A stretch of 6,570 nucleotides of DNA, taken from positions 1 through 6,570 of the forward strand of contig USIB01000070.1 in assembly GCA_900554615.1 (NCBI GenBank), in the 5' to 3' direction. The DNA comes from an uncultured Mycoplasmatota bacterium. GTDB lineage: Bacteria > Bacillota_I > Bacilli_A > RF39 > UBA660. The notes under the pieces are model-generated. The model did no database searches and had not been told where the DNA came from. It worked only from the letters and a program-made list of their open reading frames with translations. The translations under genes and the position numbers were made by a program. Every line of letters starts with the position of its first letter. Positions within the stretch are counted from its first letter, which is position 1. Shown here piece after piece: positions 1 to 6,511 of this stretch.

Positions 1-1291
1 AGTAATCGATACTTTTATAGATACCTCTTTTATCTTGACATAATTCCATTATTGGTCCTATATAATCAGTAGGTACTAAGATATTGGTAAAGATATATGG
101 TTCTTTGATATTTTTAATTTTTACTTTATCAGGCATCATACTAGGATTATCAATAAAGATTGTACTTCCATCGGTTAAATTTATTTCATAATTTACTGAC
201 GGAGTAGTAGCTATTATTTCGATACCAAATTCTCTTTCGATTCTCTCAGAGATTATTTCTAAATGTAATAATCCTAAGAAGCCCATTCTAAAGCCGAAAC
301 CTAAAGTACTAGAGGTTTCTGGTTCAAATGTTAAAGCAGCATCATTTAGTTTTAATTTTTCTATAGCTTCTTTTAAAGCTGGATATTTATTTGATTCAAT
401 AGGATAAATGCCACAGTAAACCATTGGTTTCATAGGTTTATAACCTGGTAATGGTGTGTCCGTTGGATCGTTTGCATCAGTTATAGTATCACCCACTTCA
501 ACAGAAGAAAGACTTTTTATCGATGCAGTGATAAATCCCACTTCACCTTCGTTTAAAACTTCTGTTTCATGTTCAAATGGAGTATGATAACCTAATGATA
601 CAACTTCATAAGAATCACCTGTAGTCATCATTTTTATTTTTGTCTTTTTAGTTATTTTACCAGATACCACCCTAACAAGAATAACAACACCACGATAAGA
701 ATCAAAATAACTATCAAATATTAAACATTTTAGTTTATCATTTACTTTCTTTGGTGGTGGTACTCTATCTATTATTGCTTCGACTAGGGAGTCTATTCCT
801 ACTCCTGTTTTAGCGGATACTTTTATTATTTCATCACTTGTAAAACCAAATGTATCATATAATTCTTTTTCTACTTTTGGGATATCTGCACTTGGAAGAT
901 CTATTTTATTTATTACTGGGATTATTTCTAGATTATTATCAAGGGCTAAGTATACATTAGCAAGGGTTTGTGCCTCTATTCCTTGGGTTGCATCTACTAC
1001 TAATATGGCACCTTCACAGGCTGCTAGAGAACGAGATACTTCATAACTAAAGTCTACATGTCCTGGTGTATCTATTAGATTTAACATATATCCATTATAT
1101 GATAATCTAACTGCATTTAATTTTATGGTTATTCCTCTTTCTCTTTCGATATCCATATTATCTAGTAGTTGTTCTTTCATTTGTCTTTTATCTACTTCAC
1201 CTGTATATTCTAAAATACGGTCAGCAAGTGTGCTCTTTCCGTGGTCTATATGTGCTATTATACTAAAGTTTCTTATTTTTGATGTATTCAT
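1..1291 (-). CDS. lepA: Elongation factor 4 (LepA), 3' end outside the window
   Basis: This encodes the N-terminal 430 residues of elongation factor 4, a ribosome-associated translational GTPase known to back-translocate or rescue stalled ribosomes. The GTPase domain is intact: G1 AHIDHGKST (residues 13-21), G2 ERGIT (51-55), G3 DTPGH (74-78) and G4 NKID (128-131). Further on are the LepA-type segment GFRMGFLGLLH and, at the window edge, GPIMELCQDKRG. These separate it from EF-G and TypA. The usual length is about 600 residues, so roughly 170 residues of the LepA C-terminal domain are missing because the window stops, not because the gene is broken. The ATG at 1291-1289 is chosen because the protein then begins in the family's usual way (MNTSKIRNFSIIAH) and a GAAGG site (1308-1304) precedes it. 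It appears to have its own promoter. The identification is very secure. Confidence 0.97.
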   Translation of the reverse strand, partial: MNTSKIRNFSIIAHIDHGKSTLADRILEYTGEVDKRQMKEQLLDNMDIERERGITIKLNAVRLSYNGYMLNLIDTPGHVDFSYEVSRSLAACEGAILVVDATQGIEAQTLANVYLALDNNLEIIPVINKIDLPSADIPKVEKELYDTFGFTSDEIIKVSAKTGVGIDSLVEAIIDRVPPPKKVNDKLKCLIFDSYFDSYRGVVILVRVVSGKITKKTKIKMMTTGDSYEVVSLGYHTPFEHETEVLNEGEVGFITASIKSLSSVEVGDTITDANDPTDTPLPGYKPMKPMVYCGIYPIESNKYPALKEAIEKLKLNDAALTFEPETSSTLGFGFRMGFLGLLHLEIISERIEREFGIEIIATTPSVNYEINLTDGSTIFIDNPSMMPDKVKIKNIKEPYIFTNILVPTDYIGPIMELCQDKRGIYKSIDY

Positions 1292-1314
1292 TTATATCAA
1301 CTGCCTTCTTATAA

Positions 1315-1320
1315 ATTATA
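1315..1320 (-). promoter_or_regulatory. Extended -10 promoter for lepA
   Basis: On the minus strand the sequence TTTGATATAAT gives a perfect TATAAT (1320-1315) preceded by TGA, the TGn extension that lets sigma-A act without a strong -35 box. The -35 region is poor (TTTTAT or TTTATT at 16-17 bases). Transcription would start near 1308, leaving a leader of under 20 bases that begins at or within the GAAGG ribosome binding site. Because of that tight spacing, some lepA mRNA may instead start further upstream, through the structured region at 1382-1478. Confidence 0.5.
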
Positions 1321-1381
1321 TCAAATATTGTGGTAAAATAAAAGAAGAAAAATTAGTTTTTTCTCTTTTTTTAGTTGGTAT

Positions 1382-1406
1382 CCCTCTAATTCTTTGTATT
1401 AGAGGG
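1382..1406 (-). terminator. Strong hairpin downstream of the ATPase gene, no clear U tract
   Basis: CCCTCTAAT (1382-1390) and ATTAGAGGG (1398-1406) form a perfect 9-bp stem with a 7-base loop. It is the most stable hairpin between the ATPase stop and lepA, so it is the natural candidate for ending the ATPase transcript. On the minus strand, however, it is followed by ATACCAACTAAAAAAAG rather than a run of T. A second, purely A/T hairpin (about 1340-1371) lies just beyond and is followed by a short T-rich stretch. It could be an atypical terminator, an mRNA 3' stabiliser or part of a leader RNA. Confidence 0.4.
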
Positions 1407-1420
1407 TTATTTATAGCCTA

Positions 1421-1478
1421 AAGTCTATAAATAATGTATCAGCCATACTTATTATATATAAGCCGTAAGTATAGACTT
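1421..1478 (-). other. Unassigned folded RNA element between the ATPase gene and lepA
   Basis: Two nested pairings are perfect. AAGTCTATA (1478-1470 on the minus strand) matches TATAGACTT (1429-1421), and inside it ATACTTA (1472-1466) matches TAAGTAT (1451-1445). The two share three bases (1470-1472), so full pairing of one shortens the other; with the inner arm formed, the outer arm keeps 6 bp (1473-1478 with 1421-1426). CC at 1480-1479 and GG at 1417-1416 can extend the outer stem past a bulge. It does not match any riboswitch, T-box or ribosomal-protein leader consensus that I can recall. Such pairings can arise by chance in AT-rich DNA. Confidence 0.4.
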
Positions 1479-1490
1479 GGATGTTATTTA

Positions 1491-2843
1491 TTATAATAGC
1501 GGTACCATATATAATGGTAAGTATACAATACCATTTTCTTCTTTATAATCACCTGTATGAATTACATATGGTATATAAAGTTGTTCTTTATATTTATTTC
1601 TAAACTTATTTAAAGATACTATTGTGTAGTTTTTTCCCGACTTTACTTCGATAGGAGATATGTTATGTCTAGTTGTAATGTTAGACTTAGCAATTAAAAA
1701 ATCAATTTCCATTCTATCATCACTATTATCTCTTGATGGATTAGAATAGAAGAAGAGCCTGTGGTTATTAGAAGTTAACATTTGAGCCACTATATTCTCT
1801 ATAATCATACCACCATTATACTCTAATTTATCAAAAAGTATCTTTTTGTATATTTCTTCTGACACAATTCCTCTTTCATCAAAGGAATGAGAAATAAGTA
1901 ATCCAGTATCAGCCATATAACATTTATATGAAGTATTATCCATATTTAAAGAAAGTCCAATACTTGGCTCAGTAGTGTTATAAGCATTATTAACAATCAT
2001 TGCATCATTAAGCCATAAAAATGATTCTTCATAATCTCTTAATCTTGCTTCTTTATCCAAAGAAGTAATTTTAAACTTCTTTTCATGTCTTTGTAACTGA
2101 GCAGGTATTTCGTCAAAAATACTTTCTACTTTCAAACTATATTTACCAGCATGTTTTTTGATATCACTACGATATAAATTAATAATATTTCTCTTTACTT
2201 GGTCTACCTTATTAAAATCTTTAGTTAAAGAATATTCTAAAACGGCTTGTGGCATACCTCCTACTATTACATATTGTCTAAAATAGTCCATAGCCTTTCT
2301 ATGTAATAATTGTCCTAATGGTTTTTTTTCATCATAACACTTTCTAATTAAGTCCATCATACTTACATTATCCATAGCCCACAAAAACTCTTCAAAATCC
2401 ATAGGGTACATATTAATATGTTGCTCTTCACTCGGTATAAGTATATCATTTACATTTTCCTTTATTGATACTAAAGAACCTGTTTCCATATAATCATATC
2501 TTCCATCCTCTACCAAATATTTAATAGCGGACCTTGCTCTTGGATATAATTGAACTTCATCAAAGATAATTAAAGTATCTCTTTCATATAATTGCACATT
2601 ATAATAATTTGATAAATATAAAAATAAACTATCTAAATCATCTAAATATATATCAAAAAGTTTTTTTACATCTTCTGGTGCCTTATTAAAATCTATTAGA
2701 ATATAACTTTTATAATTGTTCTCGGCAAAGTCCTTTGCTATATAACTCTTTCCTACTCTTCTTGCTCCATCAATCAATATTGCACTTTTTCCATTAGATT
2801 CATTTTTCCATTTTACTAATTTTTCATATATTTTTCTTTTCAT
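1491..2843 (-). CDS. AAA_14/DUF4143 family ATP-binding protein
   Basis: A 450-residue protein of the stand-alone AAA_14/DUF4143 family, common in accessory DNA of gut bacteria and archaea; its cellular role is not established. Counting from MKRKIYEK, Walker A is GARRVGKS (26-33), Walker B is LIIFDE (91-96), followed by Gln98, and a sensor-like TGS lies at 121-123. Next comes the family signature PMDFEEFLWA. The C-terminal DUF4143 part ends in a PD-(D/E)xK-like core, Asp381 followed by Glu399-x-Lys401 in PIEVKSGK, so a nuclease-like fold is present; activity is not shown. There is no signal peptide or membrane segment. An in-frame TTG seven codons upstream would swallow the AAGGAG site, so the ATG at 2843-2841 is taken as the start. 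It is a single-gene unit with its own promoter, and its length is typical of an intact member. Confidence 0.9.
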   Translation of the reverse strand: MKRKIYEKLVKWKNESNGKSAILIDGARRVGKSYIAKDFAENNYKSYILIDFNKAPEDVKKLFDIYLDDLDSLFLYLSNYYNVQLYERDTLIIFDEVQLYPRARSAIKYLVEDGRYDYMETGSLVSIKENVNDILIPSEEQHINMYPMDFEEFLWAMDNVSMMDLIRKCYDEKKPLGQLLHRKAMDYFRQYVIVGGMPQAVLEYSLTKDFNKVDQVKRNIINLYRSDIKKHAGKYSLKVESIFDEIPAQLQRHEKKFKITSLDKEARLRDYEESFLWLNDAMIVNNAYNTTEPSIGLSLNMDNTSYKCYMADTGLLISHSFDERGIVSEEIYKKILFDKLEYNGGMIIENIVAQMLTSNNHRLFFYSNPSRDNSDDRMEIDFLIAKSNITTRHNISPIEVKSGKNYTIVSLNKFRNKYKEQLYIPYVIHTGDYKEENGIVYLPLYMVPLL

Positions 2844-2850
2844 AACAAGT

Positions 2851-2856
2851 CTCCTT
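2851..2856 (-). promoter_or_regulatory. Ribosome binding site that fixes the ATPase start
   Basis: AAGGAG on the minus strand lies 7 bases before the ATG at 2843. The longer reading from an upstream TTG would place this site inside the coding sequence, encoding the atypical leader YIRRLV. The shorter start is therefore preferred. Confidence 0.85.
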
Positions 2857-2865
2857 ATATACAAT

Positions 2866-2893
2866 ATTATACACCATATTGTGGCATTTGCAA
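2866..2893 (-). promoter_or_regulatory. Sigma-A type promoter for the ATPase gene
   Basis: TTGCAA (2893-2888) and a perfect TATAAT (2871-2866) are separated by 16 bases. The predicted start near 2859 leaves a leader of about 16 bases that holds little more than the AAGGAG site. The promoter sits between the glmS terminator and the ATPase gene and supports independent transcription. The direct repeats at 2903-2958 lie immediately upstream of its -35 box, where an activator or regulator would bind. Confidence 0.65.
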
Positions 2894-2902
2894 TACTTTT
2901 TT

Positions 2903-2958
2903 CACGAAAGCATGATTTTTATATAGTCATTTTTACACGAAAACGAGATTTTTATATA
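2903..2958. repeat. Two 23-bp near-identical direct repeats upstream of the ATPase promoter
   Basis: Copy 1 (2903-2925) and copy 2 (2936-2958) both begin CACGAAA and end GATTTTTATATA, and agree at 20 of 23 positions. The differences are at positions 8, 10 and 11. Their starts are 33 bp apart, about three helical turns, so the same face of the DNA would be presented twice. They fill the space between the glmS terminator and the -35 box of the ATPase gene. They could be a tandem binding site for a regulator or two units of a dispersed intergenic repeat; the window alone cannot decide. Confidence 0.6.
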
Positions 2959-2991
2959 AAAACAAACACTATAATTTATATAATGTTTGTT
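2950..2991 (-). terminator. Intrinsic terminator of glmS
   Basis: Six bases after the glmS stop codon, AACAAACA (2991-2984 on the minus strand) pairs with TGTTTGTT (2968-2961). An inner TATA/TATA pairing can lengthen the arm. The stem runs directly into a T-rich tail (TTTATAT). The stem is AT-rich, as is usual in such genomes. It would end the glmS message before the ATPase promoter. Confidence 0.65.
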
Positions 2992-2997
2992 ATTTTA

Positions 2998-4764
2998 CTA
3001 TTCTACTGTAACTGATTTAGCAAGATTTCTAGGTTTATCTATATCACAACCTCTTAATTTAGCAACATTATAGGCAAGCATTTGCATAGGAACAATAACT
3101 AGAAGTGGATTTAAAACATCATTATAAGAGTCTACTACTATAGTATAGTCAGAAAAATTATTATCTTTAATATTAGTAATAGCAATTATTTTTGCTCCTC
3201 TAGCAGATACTTCTTTTAAGTTACTTATTGTTTTATCACTTATTGTCTTATCAGTTACTACGGATACAACGCCAAAGTCTTTATCTATTAGGGAAATACT
3301 ACCATGCTTAAGTTCTCCTGCTTGGAAGGCTTCACTATGGATATAAGATATTTCTTTTAATTTTAAACTTCCTTCCATACATAGATAGAAGTCTATTCCT
3401 CTACCTAAGTAAAATACATGTTCTTTATCTTTTAATACATTAGCAATTTCACTATAGTCATATTCTTCTATATATTTAGTAATTAAATTAGGTAAAAGTT
3501 TAATATCTTCAAGTACTTTAGTCTCATAACTACTACCTTTAATAGATAAAAGTAATAGAATTATTATTTGGGCTAAATATGCTTTAGTAGTAGCAACCGC
3601 TATTTCTATACCTGCCTCAGTATAGATTACATTATCGGCATCTCTTGCAATAGAAGAGTCTCTTCTGTTAACGATAGCAAGAGTATCTATATCATTTTCT
3701 TTTGCAATCTTTAAGGCTGCTAGTGTGTCAGCAGTCTCTCCTGACTGAGATATTAATATTACTAAAGTATCTTTATTGAAGAAGTTTCTTTGATATCTAT
3801 ATTCTGAAGCATAATATACATCAGTTTTTATATTAGCATATTTTTCAATATAATATTTACCTACTTCTCCTGCAAATGAAGCAGAGCCACAGGCAACTAT
3901 ATCAATGTTTTTATATTTTTTAATATCAAATATATCTTTTACTTTGTTATCTTCAGTGTATATATTTAAAATCTTTTTTACTACATCTGATTCTTCATTT
4001 ATTTCTTTTAACATAAAATGCTCATAGCCGTTTTTACTTATTGTATCGACATCATTATTATATTCTTTTATTTCTTTTGTGATTTCTTTTCCATTTTTAT
4101 CATAATAATTAACTTTATCTTTGGTTAATTCAACGATATCATATTTATCTAATACTACATATTTATTAGTAACATGAAGTATTGCAGGTATATCACTTGC
4201 AAACATATTACCTTCAGGAGATATGCCTACGATTAAAGGACTATCTTTTCTAATACCATATATTGTATCTGGATTATCTTCATTTATGATATTAAACGAA
4301 TAACTTCCTTTAAGGATATCTGTCACTTTACTAAGTGTTTTTATCGTATCTTTTGTTTCATTATAAATATCATCTATTTGGGCTGCTGCCACCTCAGTAT
4401 CTGTTTCAGTTTTAAATGTATATCCTTTATTTTCTAGTTCCTTTTTTAAAATATCATAATTTTCTATTATACCATTATGGACTAAAGTTATTTTACCTTG
4501 TTTATGAGGGTGAGCATTTATATCATCTGCTTTCCCATGAGTAGCCCATCTAGTATGGGATATTCCTACACTAGCAGGACTACTATAATCAAGAATACTA
4601 TCTAAGTTTTTGATTGGACCTGCTTTCTTTAAAATATTTATTTTATTATCAGCAATATATGCAATACCTGCTGAATCATAACCCCTATATTCTAATGACT
4701 TTAAACCAGTCATAATATTTTTTATTACATCTTTTCTTCCTGCATAACCTACTATGCCACACAT
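2998..4764 (-). CDS. glmS: Glutamine--fructose-6-phosphate aminotransferase (isomerizing), GlmS
   Basis: A cytoplasmic enzyme that makes glucosamine-6-phosphate from fructose-6-phosphate and glutamine, the first committed step towards UDP-GlcNAc for peptidoglycan. The N-terminal Ntn-type glutaminase domain starts with the catalytic Cys2 (MCGIVGYAG), exposed after Met removal. It continues with RGYDSAG (27-33), HTRWATHG (70-77), HNGIIENY (96-103) and ETDTE (120-124). Two SIS isomerase domains follow, with CGSASFAG (292-299), SQSGETADT (339-347) and the segment KLKEISYIHSEAFQAGELKH. The C-terminus ends in the family's KPRNLAKSVTVE. At 588 residues it is slightly shorter than the usual 600-610 but complete. 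An AGAGAGG site lies 6 bases before the ATG. CGSA replaces the more common CGTS, a variant I recall from clostridial enzymes. Expression is expected to be controlled by the ribozyme just upstream. Confidence 0.98.
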   Translation of the reverse strand: MCGIVGYAGRKDVIKNIMTGLKSLEYRGYDSAGIAYIADNKINILKKAGPIKNLDSILDYSSPASVGISHTRWATHGKADDINAHPHKQGKITLVHNGIIENYDILKKELENKGYTFKTETDTEVAAAQIDDIYNETKDTIKTLSKVTDILKGSYSFNIINEDNPDTIYGIRKDSPLIVGISPEGNMFASDIPAILHVTNKYVVLDKYDIVELTKDKVNYYDKNGKEITKEIKEYNNDVDTISKNGYEHFMLKEINEESDVVKKILNIYTEDNKVKDIFDIKKYKNIDIVACGSASFAGEVGKYYIEKYANIKTDVYYASEYRYQRNFFNKDTLVILISQSGETADTLAALKIAKENDIDTLAIVNRRDSSIARDADNVIYTEAGIEIAVATTKAYLAQIIILLLLSIKGSSYETKVLEDIKLLPNLITKYIEEYDYSEIANVLKDKEHVFYLGRGIDFYLCMEGSLKLKEISYIHSEAFQAGELKHGSISLIDKDFGVVSVVTDKTISDKTISNLKEVSARGAKIIAITNIKDNNFSDYTIVVDSYNDVLNPLLVIVPMQMLAYNVAKLRGCDIDKPRNLAKSVTVE

Positions 4765-4788
4765 ATTTTACCTCTCTATCTTATATGT

Positions 4789-4917
4789 GATTATTATTTT
4801 GTTACAATATTGATTTTGTTTTTTGATAATAATCTTATGAGTATATAAACCCAGAGTAGCATCCGCCGAATTTTCGATAACTACTTCTCCTCGTCAACCT
4901 TGAGTGGTTCTGGCGCT
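4789..4917 (-). ncRNA. glmS ribozyme/riboswitch in the 5' UTR of glmS
   Basis: This self-cleaving RNA uses glucosamine-6-phosphate as a coenzyme to cut the glmS message, giving product feedback. The minus strand carries the known core: AGCGCCAGAACC at the cleavage site, then TTGACGAGG (4897-4889), TATCGAAAATTCGG and CGGATGC. Expected helices can be seen: CCAGA (4913-4909) with TCTGG (4855-4851), AACC with GGTT (4909-4906 and 4899-4896), and GTAG (4884-4881) with CTAC (4859-4856). A 9-bp P4-like stem pairs GATTATTAT (4834-4826) with ATAATAATC (4797-4789). Cleavage is expected between A4917 and G4916. The glmS RBS begins about 11 bases after the last stem. The 3' limit is set by the P4-like stem and is approximate. 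The family is known; its boundaries here are inferred. Confidence 0.95.
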
Positions 4918-4951
4918 AGTTTATAGTTTTACCTCCCTTTACTTATAAACT
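4918..4951 (-). promoter_or_regulatory. Leader hairpin 5' of the glmS ribozyme cleavage site
   Basis: AGTTTATA (4951-4944 on the minus strand) and TATAAACT (4925-4918) form a perfect 8-bp stem ending one base before the scissile bond. The 18-base loop holds a strong Shine-Dalgarno-like run, AAAGGGAGGT (4940-4931). No ATG, GTG or TTG follows within a useful distance, so it is not the RBS of a leader peptide. The predicted transcription start (about 4954) lies at the foot of the stem, so nearly the whole fragment released by cleavage would be this hairpin. Its role is unknown; protection of the 5' end before cleavage is one possibility. Confidence 0.55.
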
Positions 4952-4960
4952 TTCTATTAT

Positions 4961-4989
4961 AGTATATCTTTTTTTTAATGTTTTGTAAA
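4961..4989 (-). promoter_or_regulatory. Promoter of glmS
   Basis: TTTACA (4989-4984) and TATACT (4966-4961) are separated by exactly 17 bases, an A-rich spacer, and precede the ribozyme by about 40 bases. An overlapping TATAAT (4961-4956) would be 22 bases from the same -35 box, so it is less likely to be the main -10. The predicted start is near 4954. Confidence 0.6.
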
Positions 4990-5022
4990 CTATCTAAGGA
5001 AAGATAATATAATTTTTTTCAC

Positions 5023-5712
5023 TCAAACTTTGTTATTTTTGTGAATAATAGCACACATACACTTATCAAAATTAGGTATGTCACTACTGATATAACATTT
5101 AATTATTCTGAAATTATTTCTTATAATTTCTTCTTTAAATGTAGTAAAATCTACTATATTACATGAAGTACTAGTTACCATTATTTCTTTATTAGTATTT
5201 ATATTTTTTCTTACTACTTTTTTAAAAGCATCATCAATATTAGTCTTATAAGTACTAGTACCATCTCCCATAGATATAACTAAAGCAATACCATTATTAT
5301 TTAGATGTTCATATATAAATTTATAGAATAAATTTCGATGTTCTTCTTTTAAAAACATATGAATAACTGCTACTGAATAGATAAAATCATATTTATTATT
5401 TAATTTATCTTTCATTATATCTAAAGATTTAAAATTATTTATATATTTATTATTAGTCAGTTCATTACATTTAGCAATTACTGTTTTAGCGTAATCAATA
5501 CCTAATATATTATGATAACCCATATTAAGTAAATGAATTGTATCTCTACCTTCTCCGCATCCTACTTCTAATATACTATTATTCTTAGTAATATTATAGT
5601 CCTTTATTACTTTAACTACATCTTTACTAAAATCTTTTATTTCCCATAACATATTATTATTATAAACATCTTTATATCTATCTTCATAAGCTTCATAATA
5701 TTCTTTTTTCAT
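5023..5712 (-). CDS. Class I SAM-dependent methyltransferase, substrate unknown
   Basis: A 229-residue cytoplasmic protein with a single Rossmann-type methyltransferase domain. Motif I is LEVGCGEGRD (48-57), the AdoMet-binding glycine loop. The acidic residue that should bind the ribose hydroxyls is Asp73 in GIDY. Asp98 follows at the third strand, and YDFIYSV (108-114) is the motif IV region. The N-terminus (YEAYEDRYKDVY...NNMLWE) and the later VIHMFLKEEHRN segment resemble small Methyltransf_11/25-type proteins that act on small molecules or remain uncharacterised. The target cannot be read from the sequence. The ATG at 5712 follows an AGAGAGG site by 7 bases, and that site overlaps the stop codon of the upstream ORF6N remnant, so the two are probably co-transcribed and coupled. 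The stop is TGA. The length is normal and nothing looks broken. Confidence 0.88.
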   Translation of the reverse strand: MKKEYYEAYEDRYKDVYNNNMLWEIKDFSKDVVKVIKDYNITKNNSILEVGCGEGRDTIHLLNMGYHNILGIDYAKTVIAKCNELTNNKYINNFKSLDIMKDKLNNKYDFIYSVAVIHMFLKEEHRNLFYKFIYEHLNNNGIALVISMGDGTSTYKTNIDDAFKKVVRKNINTNKEIMVTSTSCNIVDFTTFKEEIIRNNFRIIKCYISSDIPNFDKCMCAIIHKNNKV

Positions 5713-6367
5713 AACATTACCTCTCTTACTTTTTTAGTTTATCTAATAATTCTTTTAATATATTATTATCTTCCATCTTAGTAATAGCAAAACACTTCTT
5801 ACCTAAATCTTTAAATGAAGCACCAGAATGATATAGTACTCTATTATCTATTATAATAAATCGATCATGAAATATATTAGTAGTTATTATTTCTATATTA
5901 CTATATTGTTTTTCATACTTCTCTTTAGAAATATTATCTATATTTTCTGTATATATTTTTACTTTAACATTAATATTTCTAATAATATCAAATAATTTTT
6001 TACCAGCATAATTATCTATTATAATTATTTCTTTCTTTGCTTTATTTAATATATCTATAAGTAAAGAATATGCATCATATATCTGTCCTTCATAAAAAAT
6101 ATGATTATTACTTTCTTTTGTATTTAACTTATCAAAAGATTCCTGTAATAATTTTATATCTTCTGTATTTTTTATAGTTAATTCATTAAAATACTTCTGT
6201 TCTATCAGTGAAGTATTTATTATGTTTTTCATTACTACAAAAGCCCTCATAATATTTACACTTACTATACTAGCATTCTCAGTTTTAAGTACTGTTGCTA
6301 ACATTGCAATCCCCTGTTCAGTAAAAACATATGGTAGTTTTCTAACTCCACCATACATATTCCAACT

Positions 6368-6390
6368 TGAAGTTTCAATTTGAAACTTCA
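6368..6390. repeat. 23-bp perfect palindrome inside the ORF6N coding region
   Basis: Two 11-base arms, TGAAGTTTCAA and TTGAAACTTCA, are complementary around a single central base. On the minus strand the sequence reads through LKFQIETS of the ORF6N domain, a conserved segment of the family, so the symmetry may be partly forced by coding. In mRNA it would fold into a hairpin ending 9 bases before the internal ATG at 6358. Confidence 0.6.
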
Positions 6391-6508
6391 GGTTATCATA
6401 CTCATCCTTATTTATTTGAAAATAAAAATCCTGTGGGAATCTTTCTATATTTCTTTTAACCGCTAAATTAAGTGATTTGGTTTCGTTTTTGCAACCATAT
6501 AATCTTGC

Positions 6509-6511
6509 TCA
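6509..6511 (-). other. In-frame TGA in the ORF6N gene
   Basis: The codons read GAC TCT GAT TGA GCA AGA TTA TAT, giving D-S-D-stop-A-R-L-Y. Family members have Leu here, and a single base change from TTA gives TGA. Reading TGA as Trp would not restore the expected residue, and TGG is used for Trp in neighbouring genes and in this one (SSWN). Confidence 0.85.

Noticed and set aside
1340..1371. A/T hairpin with a T run on the plus strand, resembling a plus-strand terminator
   Set aside because: There is no plus-strand gene for it to end, and A-run/T-run pairings are expected in such AT-rich spacer.
1125..1421. Plus-strand open frame of 98 codons
   Set aside because: Most of it lies antisense to the conserved GTPase domain of lepA, and the product is a low-complexity hydrophobic shadow with no ribosome binding site.
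2844..2864. Seven-codon N-terminal extension of the ATPase from a TTG
   Set aside because: It would translate through the strong AAGGAG site that serves the ATG at 2843, and the predicted transcription start leaves no room for an upstream RBS.
2903..2958. CRISPR array
   Set aside because: Only two imperfect copies exist with a 10-base gap between them, and no cas gene is nearby.
4991..5006. Small TATCT/AGATA hairpin after the methyltransferase as its terminator
   Set aside because: It has a stem of only 5 bp, and on the minus strand it is followed by GTTTACAAAAC rather than a T tract. It also abuts the glmS -35 box.
6509..6511. TGA read as Trp (Mycoplasma-type code) or as selenocysteine
   Set aside because: The family expects Leu here, Trp is encoded by TGG in neighbouring genes, the methyltransferase ends in TGA, and no SECIS-like hairpin is evident directly after it.
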